Source of the DNA: Candidatus Olsenella pullistercoris
Lineage (GTDB): Bacteria > Actinomycetota > Coriobacteriia > Coriobacteriales > Atopobiaceae
Direction of reading: 5' to 3'
Assembly (NCBI GenBank): GCA_019116525.1
Contig: DXBM01000020.1
Location: forward strand, 1 to 57,696
DNA length: 57,696 nt
Part shown: piece by piece, positions 17,871-26,809 of the stretch
How the letters are laid out: every line of letters begins with the position of its first letter
Numbering within the stretch: position 1 is the first letter of the stretch
Notes under the pieces: generated by a model
Databases searched by the model: none
What the model saw: the letters and a program-made list of their open reading frames with translations, nothing else
What the model was told of the DNA's origin: nothing
Position numbers and translations under genes: made by a program

Positions 17871-20800
17871 ATGCGCAAACGCTTGCTTGCCGCGTTCCTG
17901 AGCGCGCTGCTCGCGCTTTCGTCCCTGCCGCTTGCGGCCATCCCCGCCATGGCGGACGAGGGGGACAGCAGGTTTGACACCATCCTTGAGATGGACTCGG
18001 TGCCGCCTGCCGGCTTTGACGAGAACAGCGAGGAGAACCCGTACGGACAGCCCAAGAACCAGCCGTTCCTGCTGAACACCGAGAGCGAGCTCATGGTGTA
18101 CCGGAACAAGGAAAACGGCGCAGACGTTGACCTCGGCTGGTACGACACGCGGGTGAACAGCGGCCTTTATCTCGAGCTCAATGGCGACAAGAACGGTTTT
18201 GAGAGCGCGGGCCTCTACGACAGTAGTGCGGTGGACGTGCTCAAGGAGCTGTACCACGTTGAGTCGGTGGCCTTTGACCCCACGGGCAGCGGGCGCAAGG
18301 ACCACGTTGCCTACATCGGCCATGCCGCAACCAGTGAGCATGATGGCGAGATTGTCATCGTGGTTGTCGACACCACGCGGTACAACAAGAGCGCCACGTT
18401 TAGCTTTGAAAACGCCGGCTGGATGAACGGGGTCGAAGCGTGGACTGGTGGAAACTACCTCGCCATCACGGCCGGCGACTATAACGGCTCAGGGCACGAG
18501 ACGCTCGTGGCCCACGTGCTGACCAACAACTATACGTATGGCCTGGCGCAGCTTTCCTACGACGCGAGCTCAAACAAAATCACCTGCATGGACAGTCAGA
18601 ACAAGTCCCTTCTGCACTGGAAGTACGTGGAGGAGAACCACGGTCACGAGCTCGATGACAGCACCCATGAGGAAGACAAGATGTCCGCCGACCTTGCCAC
18701 CGGAGACTTCAACGGTGACGGCATCGACGACCTCGCCGTCGTGTCCTACCTGAACGGCGGAGCGGGCGGAGAGGATAACAGAAACTGGGACTGTGCCTAC
18801 TTCTTCCCGATGTTGAACGTTGCCTATGGCGCAAGCGATGGTCGCGTGGTCTTTGACAACCAGCAGAGCGGTTTCTGCCAGCTCCGGCGCGAGGATCGTG
18901 ACGGGCTGAGGTACAAGCTGACCGCGCCTGCCGCCCCGGGCATCGCCGCCGGTGACGTTGACGGGGACGGCGTGGACGAGATCGTGGTCGCAGGGTCCAA
19001 GAACACCATCACGTCCAAGACGAACTCCTACGACGCGGCGGATCGCGGCGGATGGTCGATTAATGGTGAGAGCTGGGTCATCATTACGCTGAACGCCCGC
19101 GAGGACGGCACGTTCGCAGACCCGGGAGGGGAGGCGGGCACGACCACCCTCTCTGAGGTGGGCTCCAACGCGTGGTTCGCCGGTGGAACGGGAGGCGAGA
19201 CGTGCCGTTCCCCGATGGACGTTGAGTGCGTGGCCATGAACGGCGCAGCCGCCGCGGAGTACGTCTTCATGGGCGGTGCGCTCTTCGACCTGAGCACGTC
19301 GACGCCAGAGCGCCTGTACACTCCCGGGTACTTCAACGAAGACGACGCCGGCGCTGATGATGAGATTATCGATGAGGTCTATCTGCAGTCCATCGTGGCG
19401 GGCAACTTCGACCGCGACGGCAAGGAGTGGGGCTACGAGCAGGTCATGTACGTCATCGTGCTCAAGGATAGAAACCAGAATGACTACTTCTACATGCTCG
19501 GCATGATCGGCGGCAAAAACTACGACGGCCACGGCGGCCCAGTAGGGAGCATGGGCGGCACGGATCAGACACGATTCTTCGACGTTAAGAGCGACTACAT
19601 CATCTCCGACACGGGCGGCGGCTATCGAACTACCATTGTCATCACTCCCATGGACCGCGACAAGGACGGCGTGATGGCGCGCTACGTGGGCAAGAACTAC
19701 GTCTACGCCGACCCGCAGGTGCTCGCCGTGCTCCAGATGGCGCCCTATTTCGACGAGATCGACATCGGCAACGACGCCGGCGCCACCACCTATACCTTCA
19801 CGCAGACCTACGAGTACACGGAGGGAACCTCCGAGAGCAAGTCCTACAGCATCGGCGGCGCCTTCGGCGTGGAGACTCCTGCTGTCAACGTGGAGGTGGA
19901 GGCAGGCTACGCTAACAGCTGGTCCAGGAGCTTTGAGAACACGCTCACGCGCTCCGTCACGGACAGCTTCACCGCCAAGGCCTATGACAGCGTGGTGGTC
20001 TACCGCACGCCGATTTTCAACTACAACTACCAGCTCATGAGCGAGGACGGCACGGACTGGGTGAGCCTTGAGGAGGATGGGATCACCATATCCGTCCCCA
20101 AGACGCCCACGTACGTCCAGATGTCTGTTGAGGACTACAACAGCTTCGTTGGCGTCTATAACGCTATGATGGCGGAGGATACGGGCAACAAGTACACCCC
20201 CATGAAGGAACTCAACCTCAGCTACCTGGGCCAGGAGGGCAACCCTTGGGGCTACGGGGCCTCGCTCGACCAGGTGAGCAACAACACCTACCAGCTCGGC
20301 TACAACGGCGGCGAGACGTCGAGCGCAAGCTCGACCGGCCAGGCAACGACCGAGACCATCGAGCGGGAGACGGGCTTCTCGTTTGAGATTTCCTTGACGA
20401 CGGGTGTCAACCTGGGCATGATCTCCGCCATGGCCGGCGTCAACTACAGCCTCGAGGAGATGGCGGGCAACAGCACCTCAAAGACCACCTCGAGCGAGAC
20501 CGAGACGAGTGGCACGGTCCAGGACCTCGATTGGAAGTACCTGCTTGAGGAGTACGGCATCCCCGAGAGCGTCACGCGCTCCTACGGCTTTACCTGGAAC
20601 CTGGGCAAGAACGAGGTTGACCTGGGCGCTGCGGGCGATAAGGCCCTGGTCATTGGCTACAACGTCTCAAACATCTCGGCGCCCCCGCCGGCGGTGAGCG
20701 AGCTTACGGCTCGCCAGGCGGATGAGACGAGCGTCGACCTCAGCTGGGTTGACCCTTCGGTCGCCGGCCGCGTCACTGTTGACGGATACAACGTGTACAT

Positions 20801-23345
20801 GCGCAATGAGGACGGGACGTACCGGAAGCTCAACGACGAGCCGCTGTCCAAGGGCACCCTCGAGTACCGCGTTGAGAACCTGGAGTCCAATACCGACTAC
20901 ATCTTTGTGGTCACCACGCTGGGCGGCGGCAAGGAGAGCGCCTGGTCCAACGAGGCCGCGATCAAGACGCCCAAGGGCATGAAGGCGCTCACCCTTGCCT
21001 ATGATGACGACGAAGTCGAGCTCACGGCCTCTCACCTGGGTAACGTTGACATCCAAAGCGGCGAGAAGGTCCCTGAGGAGACCATCGTCTACGTGAGCGT
21101 TGCCCCCAAGGACGGGTACACCATCACGGGCGTGACGCTCACCCAGGAGGGCGAGGAGCCGGAGTCCGTCAACATGACCGACGGACAGTTCAACTTCGTC
21201 ATGTACGAGAACACGTCCATTGAGGTCACGAGCGAGAAGGTGGTCGACAAGAGCGTCGTGAGCTACGTGGACGAGGTCACGGACGGCAGCGGCAACGTTA
21301 CCGGAACCGTTGAGGCGCACACCAGCTCCGGCAACGAGATCGACGCCTCTGGGGCGGAGGTCTCCGGGCCGGTCGAGTTTGTCGCCACGCCCGCCGACGG
21401 GTACGCCCTCAAGGAGTGGCATGTCACCTCGTCCTCGGGCAACAGCGTGATTGACGCCGTTGGCAACGAGCTCACCTTCTATCCGTATGAGGACGAGCAC
21501 ACGGTCACGCCGGTCTTTGTGCCGATCACCGACCCGGATGTTTCTCGCGCGGTGGAGCTCAATGCGGGAGACGGCGGCCAGATCGAGGTCAAGAGCGGCG
21601 ACAGCGTCCTGACCCCCGATGACAACGGCACCATCACCGTTGCGCGCGGCACCGAGCTGACCTTCACGGCGGTGCCTGACGACTTCTACAACTTCATCGG
21701 CTGGACCGACGGCTTTGCGGACTATGAGGACGACACGGACAACGTCACGCTGCGGGTCCTTGACAACCTTACCGTGGGCGCCACGTTTGAGGCCGACCTG
21801 CTCTACACGCTTGAGTTTGGCGTGCGGGGCGAGTCCGGCGGGGGCGGGACCCTGACCGCGTCCGCCAACGGGGCGCAGGTGACGAGTGGCCAGAAGTTTG
21901 TTCCCGATACGCAGGTCGACTTTGCGGCGATGGCTGACGGTGGCAGCCGCTTCCTCAAGTGGGGAGTGACGGAGGGCACCGTCACCACGTTCGTGCCTGC
22001 GAGCGAGGGCCTGGTCACAGAGGACAGCTACGAGCTCACGCTTGTGGCCAACAGCTCCGTTGACGCGTACTTTGGAAAGATCGAGCAGTACAACCTGAGC
22101 GTCCCGGCGACCGTGACCAACGGGCGCGTCATCGTCGAGCGCGGCGGGAGCGTCGTCTCCCCGGGCAGCGGCGCCCTGAGCTACGGTGACGTCATCACCA
22201 TCAACGCCGAGCCGGACGAGGGCTACATCCTCACCTCGCTCATGGTGAACGGCGAGGAGTTCACGCCGGGAGAGACGCTCTTGGTGACGGGTGCCGTTGA
22301 GGTTGTCCCGACGTTCGTTGAGAACACGGCGCACTCGCACAGCTGGGGCACCCCCACGTGGACATGGGCGAGCGACGCCTCCTCTGCCACGGCACACTTT
22401 GCGTGCTCCTGCAGGGAGACCAAGGACGTCGAGGCAGTGGTGACCTCTGCGCCCAGCACCGAGCCCACCTGCGAGGGCGAGGGGGCTACGACCATCACCG
22501 CAACGGTCGGCTTTGACGGGCAGACCTACACCGACGAGAGGGCCGGGGACCAGCTTCCCGCGCTCGGCCACGCCTGGGGAGAGCCCGAGTGGAAGTGGAG
22601 CGAGGACGGGAAGTCCTGCACGGCAACCTTTGCCTGCGAGAACGACCCTGGGCACGTCGAGGTCGTGAGCGCCCAGGTGAGCTCGAGCGTGAAGAAGGAG
22701 GCGAGCTGCACCGAGCCGGGCTCCGTCGTTACCACCGCACAGGTGAGCTTTGAGGGCAAGGACTTCTCGACCACCCGAACGGACGAGGTCACGGCCCTTG
22801 GCCACACGACCGAGCTCGTGGGCGCCAAGAACCCCACCGAGTACGAGCGGGGCTACACCGGCGACGTGGTGTGCGCCACGTGCGGCGAGACGATCAAGAA
22901 GGGCGAGGACATCGCCACCCTTCCGATTGACTCCGAGATCATGTACCGCCTCTACAACCCCAACTCCGGCGAGCACTTCTACACGGCGAGTCTGGAGGAG
23001 CGCTCCATGCTCATTGCCGCGGGCTGGACGGACGAGGGCGTGGGCTGGGTGGCCCCCACCGAGGGAGACCCGGTCTACCGCCTCTACAACCCCAACGCCG
23101 GCGACCACCACTACACGACGAGTGTCGACGAGCGCGACGCTCTCGTTGAGGCTGGTTGGACGGACGAGGGCGTTGGCTGGCACTCCGCGCCCGCGGGGTC
23201 TGAGGTGAGCGTTCCCCTCTACCGGCAGTACAACCCCTATGCCACCACCGGAACGCACAACTACACCCTGAGCGCCAACGAGCGCGACGTGCTCGTGGAT
23301 GCCGGCTGGAAGGACGAGGGAATCGGCTGGTACGGCATCAAGTAA
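17871..23345 (+). CDS. Giant secreted multidomain protein (FG-GAP, FN3, DUF5648)
   Basis: 1824 residues with an AMA-cleaved signal peptide (1-28). Order: FG-GAP/VCBS-type calcium-loop repeats (DFNGDGIDDLAV near 278, DVDGDGVDEIVV near 361); a Ser/Thr-rich amphipathic beta region (about 643-940: SESKSYSIGG, NVEVEAGYANSWSRS, TSKTTSSETETSG) that looks like an aerolysin-type pore former; a fibronectin III domain (about 945-1035); several InlB/bacterial Ig-like repeats (FIGWTDG, about 1044-1484); two HxWG CxxC modules; three DUF5648 repeats (1691-1824). AGGAGG precedes the ATG. No cell-wall sorting signal is present. Adhesin or toxin-like function is inferred. The first 2 kb is less GC-rich than surrounding genes, hinting at acquisition. 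Confidence 0.82.
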   Translation: MRKRLLAAFLSALLALSSLPLAAIPAMADEGDSRFDTILEMDSVPPAGFDENSEENPYGQPKNQPFLLNTESELMVYRNKENGADVDLGWYDTRVNSGLYLELNGDKNGFESAGLYDSSAVDVLKELYHVESVAFDPTGSGRKDHVAYIGHAATSEHDGEIVIVVVDTTRYNKSATFSFENAGWMNGVEAWTGGNYLAITAGDYNGSGHETLVAHVLTNNYTYGLAQLSYDASSNKITCMDSQNKSLLHWKYVEENHGHELDDSTHEEDKMSADLATGDFNGDGIDDLAVVSYLNGGAGGEDNRNWDCAYFFPMLNVAYGASDGRVVFDNQQSGFCQLRREDRDGLRYKLTAPAAPGIAAGDVDGDGVDEIVVAGSKNTITSKTNSYDAADRGGWSINGESWVIITLNAREDGTFADPGGEAGTTTLSEVGSNAWFAGGTGGETCRSPMDVECVAMNGAAAAEYVFMGGALFDLSTSTPERLYTPGYFNEDDAGADDEIIDEVYLQSIVAGNFDRDGKEWGYEQVMYVIVLKDRNQNDYFYMLGMIGGKNYDGHGGPVGSMGGTDQTRFFDVKSDYIISDTGGGYRTTIVITPMDRDKDGVMARYVGKNYVYADPQVLAVLQMAPYFDEIDIGNDAGATTYTFTQTYEYTEGTSESKSYSIGGAFGVETPAVNVEVEAGYANSWSRSFENTLTRSVTDSFTAKAYDSVVVYRTPIFNYNYQLMSEDGTDWVSLEEDGITISVPKTPTYVQMSVEDYNSFVGVYNAMMAEDTGNKYTPMKELNLSYLGQEGNPWGYGASLDQVSNNTYQLGYNGGETSSASSTGQATTETIERETGFSFEISLTTGVNLGMISAMAGVNYSLEEMAGNSTSKTTSSETETSGTVQDLDWKYLLEEYGIPESVTRSYGFTWNLGKNEVDLGAAGDKALVIGYNVSNISAPPPAVSELTARQADETSVDLSWVDPSVAGRVTVDGYNVYMRNEDGTYRKLNDEPLSKGTLEYRVENLESNTDYIFVVTTLGGGKESAWSNEAAIKTPKGMKALTLAYDDDEVELTASHLGNVDIQSGEKVPEETIVYVSVAPKDGYTITGVTLTQEGEEPESVNMTDGQFNFVMYENTSIEVTSEKVVDKSVVSYVDEVTDGSGNVTGTVEAHTSSGNEIDASGAEVSGPVEFVATPADGYALKEWHVTSSSGNSVIDAVGNELTFYPYEDEHTVTPVFVPITDPDVSRAVELNAGDGGQIEVKSGDSVLTPDDNGTITVARGTELTFTAVPDDFYNFIGWTDGFADYEDDTDNVTLRVLDNLTVGATFEADLLYTLEFGVRGESGGGGTLTASANGAQVTSGQKFVPDTQVDFAAMADGGSRFLKWGVTEGTVTTFVPASEGLVTEDSYELTLVANSSVDAYFGKIEQYNLSVPATVTNGRVIVERGGSVVSPGSGALSYGDVITINAEPDEGYILTSLMVNGEEFTPGETLLVTGAVEVVPTFVENTAHSHSWGTPTWTWASDASSATAHFACSCRETKDVEAVVTSAPSTEPTCEGEGATTITATVGFDGQTYTDERAGDQLPALGHAWGEPEWKWSEDGKSCTATFACENDPGHVEVVSAQVSSSVKKEASCTEPGSVVTTAQVSFEGKDFSTTRTDEVTALGHTTELVGAKNPTEYERGYTGDVVCATCGETIKKGEDIATLPIDSEIMYRLYNPNSGEHFYTASLEERSMLIAAGWTDEGVGWVAPTEGDPVYRLYNPNAGDHHYTTSVDERDALVEAGWTDEGVGWHSAPAGSEVSVPLYRQYNPYATTGTHNYTLSANERDVLVDAGWKDEGIGWYGIK

Positions 23346-23350
23346 GGCAA

Positions 23351-23490
23351 TTGGGGACGGGGTATTTCTCTCAGAGAATTTGGGACAGGCTGCGCGCCGC
23401 GGCCTGTCCCATTTTTCTTGCAATTGAGAGTGCCAGCTCTCTAGGGGCGAGCCTGTCCCAAATTCTCTGAGAGAAATACCCCGTCCCCAA
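23351..23490. repeat. Family A inverted repeat, 40-bp perfect arms
   Basis: Arms 23351-23390 and 23451-23490 are exact complements (GGGGACGGGGTATTTCTCTC core), separated by 60 bp. The right arm lies inside the reading frame of the LysR gene on the minus strand. Confidence 0.9.
23383..23417 (+). terminator. Intrinsic terminator of the giant secreted-protein gene
   Basis: GGGACAGGC pairs with GCCTGTCCC (23403-23411), followed by ATTTTTCTT, a normal stem plus T-run. It sits 38 bp after the stop codon and is built from part of the family A repeat. Confidence 0.75.
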
Positions 23491-24331
23491 ATTCGCGCCA
23501 GCGGCTGCCGCGCTGCCAGATGAGGGAGAAGTCGTGCTCCACGTCAAAGTCCGCGGGCGTGACGTCGGCGAGCTCGCCCGTGCCCAGCTCGCTCTCAACG
23601 GCCACGCGGTAGAGGAAGCTCACGCCCGCCCCCGCGGCCACGCACGCCTTGATGGCCGGGATGCTCGCGAGCTCGATGACGCCGGCAAAGTCGTCCACGG
23701 CAAGGTCGCGCGCCGCAAGGTGGCGCTCCAGGATCTCTCGCGTGCCCGAGCCCTTCTCGCGAAGCACCAGGCGCATCCCCAGCAGGTCAGCGATGCTCGC
23801 GGGGCGCTCGCCCGCGGCTGCCACGGCAACGAACCGCTCGCGCGAGAACGTCTCGCTCTCAAACAGCGCCCGATCGAACGACCCCTCCACCAGCGCAAGG
23901 TCGATCTCTCCGCGGTCGAGAAGGTCCACGAGCTCCGCCGTGTTGCCGGTGCGCATGAGCAGCCGCTGGTCCGGGTGCCGGCGCAGGTGTCCAGCCAGCA
24001 CGCGTGGGGCCACGAAGTCGGCCACGGTACGCGTGCAGCCCAGGCGCAGCGGCGGGCGCGCGCCCTTGTTTCCGTTGAGCGCGGCAAGCTCCGAGCGCAG
24101 GCGCGCCTCGTCGTTCTCCATCGCGCTCAGCTGGCGATAGAGGAGCTGCCCCGCGGGCGTGGGCTCCACCCCGCGGCCCGTCTTGACAAAGAGAGGCGCG
24201 CCGTAGTGGCGCTCGAGCTGCCGTATGTGCTGCGAGACTGCCGGCTGGGTCACGTGGAGCTCCTCCGCGGCGCGGGTGAGGCTGCCCGTGCGGCAGACGG
24301 TCAGGAACGTGTGCGTGCGATAGTCGAGCAT
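23441..24331 (-). CDS. LysR-family regulator (YeiE/CysB-like), divergent from yeiH
   Basis: 296-residue LysR-type regulator with the winged HTH at residues 1-60 ([20 protein letters not shown]) and a substrate-binding domain after it ([22 protein letters not shown]). Divergent to the YeiH transporter gene, the same arrangement as yeiE-yeiH in enterobacteria, so it likely activates that gene. The last residues, [16 protein letters not shown], are encoded by the arm of an intergenic repeat, so the native C-terminus has probably been replaced or extended. The start at 24331 lies 110 bp from the yeiH start. Confidence 0.87.
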   Translation of the reverse strand: MLDYRTHTFLTVCRTGSLTRAAEELHVTQPAVSQHIRQLERHYGAPLFVKTGRGVEPTPAGQLLYRQLSAMENDEARLRSELAALNGNKGARPPLRLGCTRTVADFVAPRVLAGHLRRHPDQRLLMRTGNTAELVDLLDRGEIDLALVEGSFDRALFESETFSRERFVAVAAAGERPASIADLLGMRLVLREKGSGTREILERHLAARDLAVDDFAGVIELASIPAIKACVAAGAGVSFLYRVAVESELGTGELADVTPADFDVEHDFSLIWQRGSRWREFGDGVFLSENLGQARP

Positions 24332-24352
24332 GCGCGTCCTTCTCGATATATG

Positions 24353-24368
24353 CTTATGGGTGTATAAG
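24353..24368. promoter_or_regulatory. LysR box between lysR and yeiH
   Basis: CTTATGGGTGTATAAG is a CTTAT-N6-ATAAG dyad containing the T-N11-A pattern of LysR-type operators, in the AT-rich 110-bp divergent promoter region. It is the best candidate site for the adjacent LysR protein. Confidence 0.6.
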
Positions 24369-24441
24369 TAACACGTTATTTTTCATTATACCAGCTGGCA
24401 GTAGCCTCTTCTTGACAGACAACTCGAGAAGGGCGGGGCGC

Positions 24442-25476
24442 ATGGAGCTCATCAAGGACTTTGGCAGGCTGTGGAAGGGTGTGCTGTTTGCGCTGGTCGT
24501 TGCCGTGCCGGCGTGGCTTCTGGGCAAGCAGTTTGAGGTCGTGGGCGGTCCGGTCTTTGCCATCCTCATGGGTATGGCGCTGGCGCTCGCGATCCCCGCC
24601 GAGAAGGGCCAGCCGCTCGCGGACGGCATCAGGTTCACGTCCAAGAAGGTGCTCCAGTGGGCCGTCATCCTGCTTGGCTTTGGCCTCAACCTGGCACAGA
24701 TCGCGCAGGTGGGTGCCACGTCGCTGCCCATTATCGTCTCCACGATCGCTACGTCGCTCGTCGTGTCCTTCCTGCTGTGCCGCGCGCTCAAGATCCCCGG
24801 CAAGATCTCCACCCTCATCGGCGTGGGGTCCTCCATCTGCGGTGGCTCGGCCATCGCGGCGGCGGCGCCCGTCATCGAGGCGGACGACGAGGAGATAGCC
24901 CAGGCCATCAGCGTGATCTTCCTCTTCAACGTGGTCGCGGCCCTGGTGTTTCCCACGCTCGGCGGCGCGCTCGGCCTCACCAACGAGGGCTTTGGCCTTT
25001 TTGCGGGCACGGCGGTGAACGACACCTCATCCGTCACCGCCGCGGCGGCGGCCTGGGACGGCATGCACCCCGGCGCCAACACGCTCGACGCCGCCACCAT
25101 CGTCAAGCTCACGCGCACGCTCGCGATCATCCCCATCACGCTCGCGCTCGCGTTCTGGCAGATGCGTCAGGCGCGCCGTGCGGGCGGAGAGGCCCAGAGC
25201 ACCTTCAGCCTCAGGCGGGCGTTCCCGACCTTCATCGTGTTCTTCGTGCTGGCGAGCGTTGCGACCACGGTCTTCTCGCTGCCCGCGGGCGTGACCGCCC
25301 CCATCAAGGAGCTCTCCAAGTTCCTGATCGTGATGGCGATGGCGGCGATTGGCCTCAACACAAACATCGTGCGGCTCGTGCGCACGGGCGGCAAGCCGAT
25401 CCTCATGGGACTCTGCTGCTGGGTTGCCATCGCCGCGGTCTCGCTTGGCATGCAGCACGTCCTGGGCATCTGGTAG
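24442..25476 (+). CDS. yeiH: YeiH/UPF0324 family membrane transporter
   Basis: 344-residue integral membrane protein with about ten hydrophobic segments. [30 protein letters not shown] is the family signature, followed by [25 protein letters not shown] and [17 protein letters not shown]. Members are annotated as putative sulfate exporters; experimental support is thin. The ATG at 24442 has GAAGGGCGGGG upstream; a TTG at 24412 lacks a site. Regulation by the divergent LysR protein is likely. A family A repeat arm follows the stop. Confidence 0.87.
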   Translation: MELIKDFGRLWKGVLFALVVAVPAWLLGKQFEVVGGPVFAILMGMALALAIPAEKGQPLADGIRFTSKKVLQWAVILLGFGLNLAQIAQVGATSLPIIVSTIATSLVVSFLLCRALKIPGKISTLIGVGSSICGGSAIAAAAPVIEADDEEIAQAISVIFLFNVVAALVFPTLGGALGLTNEGFGLFAGTAVNDTSSVTAAAAAWDGMHPGANTLDAATIVKLTRTLAIIPITLALAFWQMRQARRAGGEAQSTFSLRRAFPTFIVFFVLASVATTVFSLPAGVTAPIKELSKFLIVMAMAAIGLNTNIVRLVRTGGKPILMGLCCWVAIAAVSLGMQHVLGIW

Positions 25477-25484
25477 ACGTGAAT

Positions 25485-25640
25485 TTGGGGACGGGGTATT
25501 TCTCTCAGAGAAATTGGGACAGGCTGCGCAGCCGAAGGGGCAGGTTCCGGACGGTTTGGTGCCCCGAACTGTCCGAAAGCTGCCCCTAGCGGCGGAAGGG
25601 CAGGTTCCGGACGCTTTTGGGTCCCAGAACGTCCGGAAAG
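25485..25640. repeat. Family A arm plus two TTCCGGACG imperfect hairpins
   Basis: 25485-25525 repeats the TTGGGGACGGGGTATTTCTC arm. It is followed by two units beginning GGGCAGGTTCCGGACG (about 25536 and 25598), each with a downstream imperfect complement (ACTGTCCGAAAGCTGCCC; AACGTCCGGAAAGTATCC). These fill the 192-bp gap. Confidence 0.7.
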
Positions 25641-25668
25641 TATCCTTTACCTTTCGCGCTCTGCTCGC

Positions 25669-25926
25669 CTACTGCGTCATGACGAGCAGCGCAACGTTGC
25701 TCACGAGCGAGAGCACCGGCGCGAGGAAGCACAGCAGCGTCCCCGTCACCGAGCAGAGCATGCCGATGGCGGTGGTGAGGCTCTTGCGGTAGTCCGCCTT
25801 CTTCGCGCGCCGCGCGAGCACGATGCCCGCGATCCCCACGAAGCCGCCAATGACCTGGAGCCAGATGAGCGGGGTGAACGACGTGACGAGCGAGAGCGCG
25901 CCGAGCACGATGGACAGGATGTCCAT
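25669..25926 (-). CDS. Small membrane protein, unknown function
   Basis: 85 residues with three hydrophobic stretches (IVLGALSLVTSFTPLIWLQVIGG, VGIAGIVLARR, and a long C-terminal one ending NVALLVMTQ). A short basic stretch (RRAKKADYRK, 39-48) lies between them. The layout recalls DUF4190-type proteins, but the match is not firm. GGAGG precedes the ATG at 25926. It is transcribed away from the two-component system. Confidence 0.65.
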   Translation of the reverse strand: MDILSIVLGALSLVTSFTPLIWLQVIGGFVGIAGIVLARRAKKADYRKSLTTAIGMLCSVTGTLLCFLAPVLSLVSNVALLVMTQ

Positions 25927-26104
25927 GGGACCTCCAAAGGGCAACAAAAGCTGACGTGCACCCATAATAGGGCAAGCGCGCCGCCCGTCCCACGTCGTCG
26001 CACTTGCGGCGGCCTTGCCTCCGCGGGGGCGGCCTCGCGTGACAGAACTGTCAGGAACGGGGCGGGAGAGCCCTGCTAGGATGGGGCGCCAAAGGAGGTG
26101 CCCC

Positions 26105-26809
26105 ATGGCTGACACCGTGCTCGTGGTGGAGGACGACCCGGACATCGTGGAGCTGCTCGAGCTGTACCTCGGCGGCAGCGGCTTTGAGGTCGTCTCGGCG
26201 TCGGATGGCGCCGAGGCGCTGCGGATGCTCGAGGCGCGCCCCGCCGACGTGGCGCTCGTCGACATCATGATGCCCCACATGAACGGATACGACTTCATCA
26301 AGGCGCTCCGCGAGCGGAGCGACATGCCCGTGATCATCGTGTCGGCGCGCACGAGCCCTGCCGACAAGATCGTGGGCCTCGACACCGGCGCGGACGGCTT
26401 TGTTGCCAAGCCCTTCGACCCGCTCGAGGTGGTTGCGTACGTCCGGGCCGCGCTGCGCCGCTGGGGTGCCCCGGGTCGGCCCGAGGCTGGCGCGGAGGAG
26501 GCCGCCCCGCGCTGCCTCACCGTGGGGGACCTGTCCTTTGACCCCGAGCGGCTCACTCTCAGCCGCGCGGGCGAGCCCGTCCCCCTCACGGCGGCGGAGC
26601 TGAAGATCATGGCGAAGCTCATGTCGTCCCCCGGGAGGGTCTTCACGAAGGCTCAGCTCTACGCCTGCGTGAGCGGGGAGGATGGCCCTGGGGGAGAGGG
26701 GAGCGTCATGGTGCACATCTCGAACATCAGGGCAAAGCTCGAGGAGGACCCGCTGCACCCCCGTCACATCAGGACCGTGCGCGGGCTGGGGTACCGGATC
26801 GATGCCTGA
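26105..26809 (+). CDS. OmpR-family response regulator
   Basis: 234-residue response regulator. The receiver domain has the acidic pair at 10-12 (VVEDDPD), phosphoacceptor Asp53 (ALVDIMMP), Ser/Thr switch in IIVSARTS and Lys of VAKPFDP. After an Ala/Pro-rich linker, the winged-helix C-terminal domain (about 140-234) ends with HISNIRAKLEEDP and RTVRGLGYRI. AAAGGAGG precedes ATG 26105. Its stop overlaps the sensor kinase start by 8 bp. Position directly before the dlt-like operon suggests control of cell-envelope modification, as for other Gram-positive dlt regulators. Confidence 0.93.
   Translation: MADTVLVVEDDPDIVELLELYLGGSGFEVVSASDGAEALRMLEARPADVALVDIMMPHMNGYDFIKALRERSDMPVIIVSARTSPADKIVGLDTGADGFVAKPFDPLEVVAYVRAALRRWGAPGRPEAGAEEAAPRCLTVGDLSFDPERLTLSRAGEPVPLTAAELKIMAKLMSSPGRVFTKAQLYACVSGEDGPGGEGSVMVHISNIRAKLEEDPLHPRHIRTVRGLGYRIDA

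Noticed and set aside
25349-25792. Plus-strand frame running from yeiH through the repeat region
   Set aside because: Out of frame with yeiH and made mainly of translated repeats.
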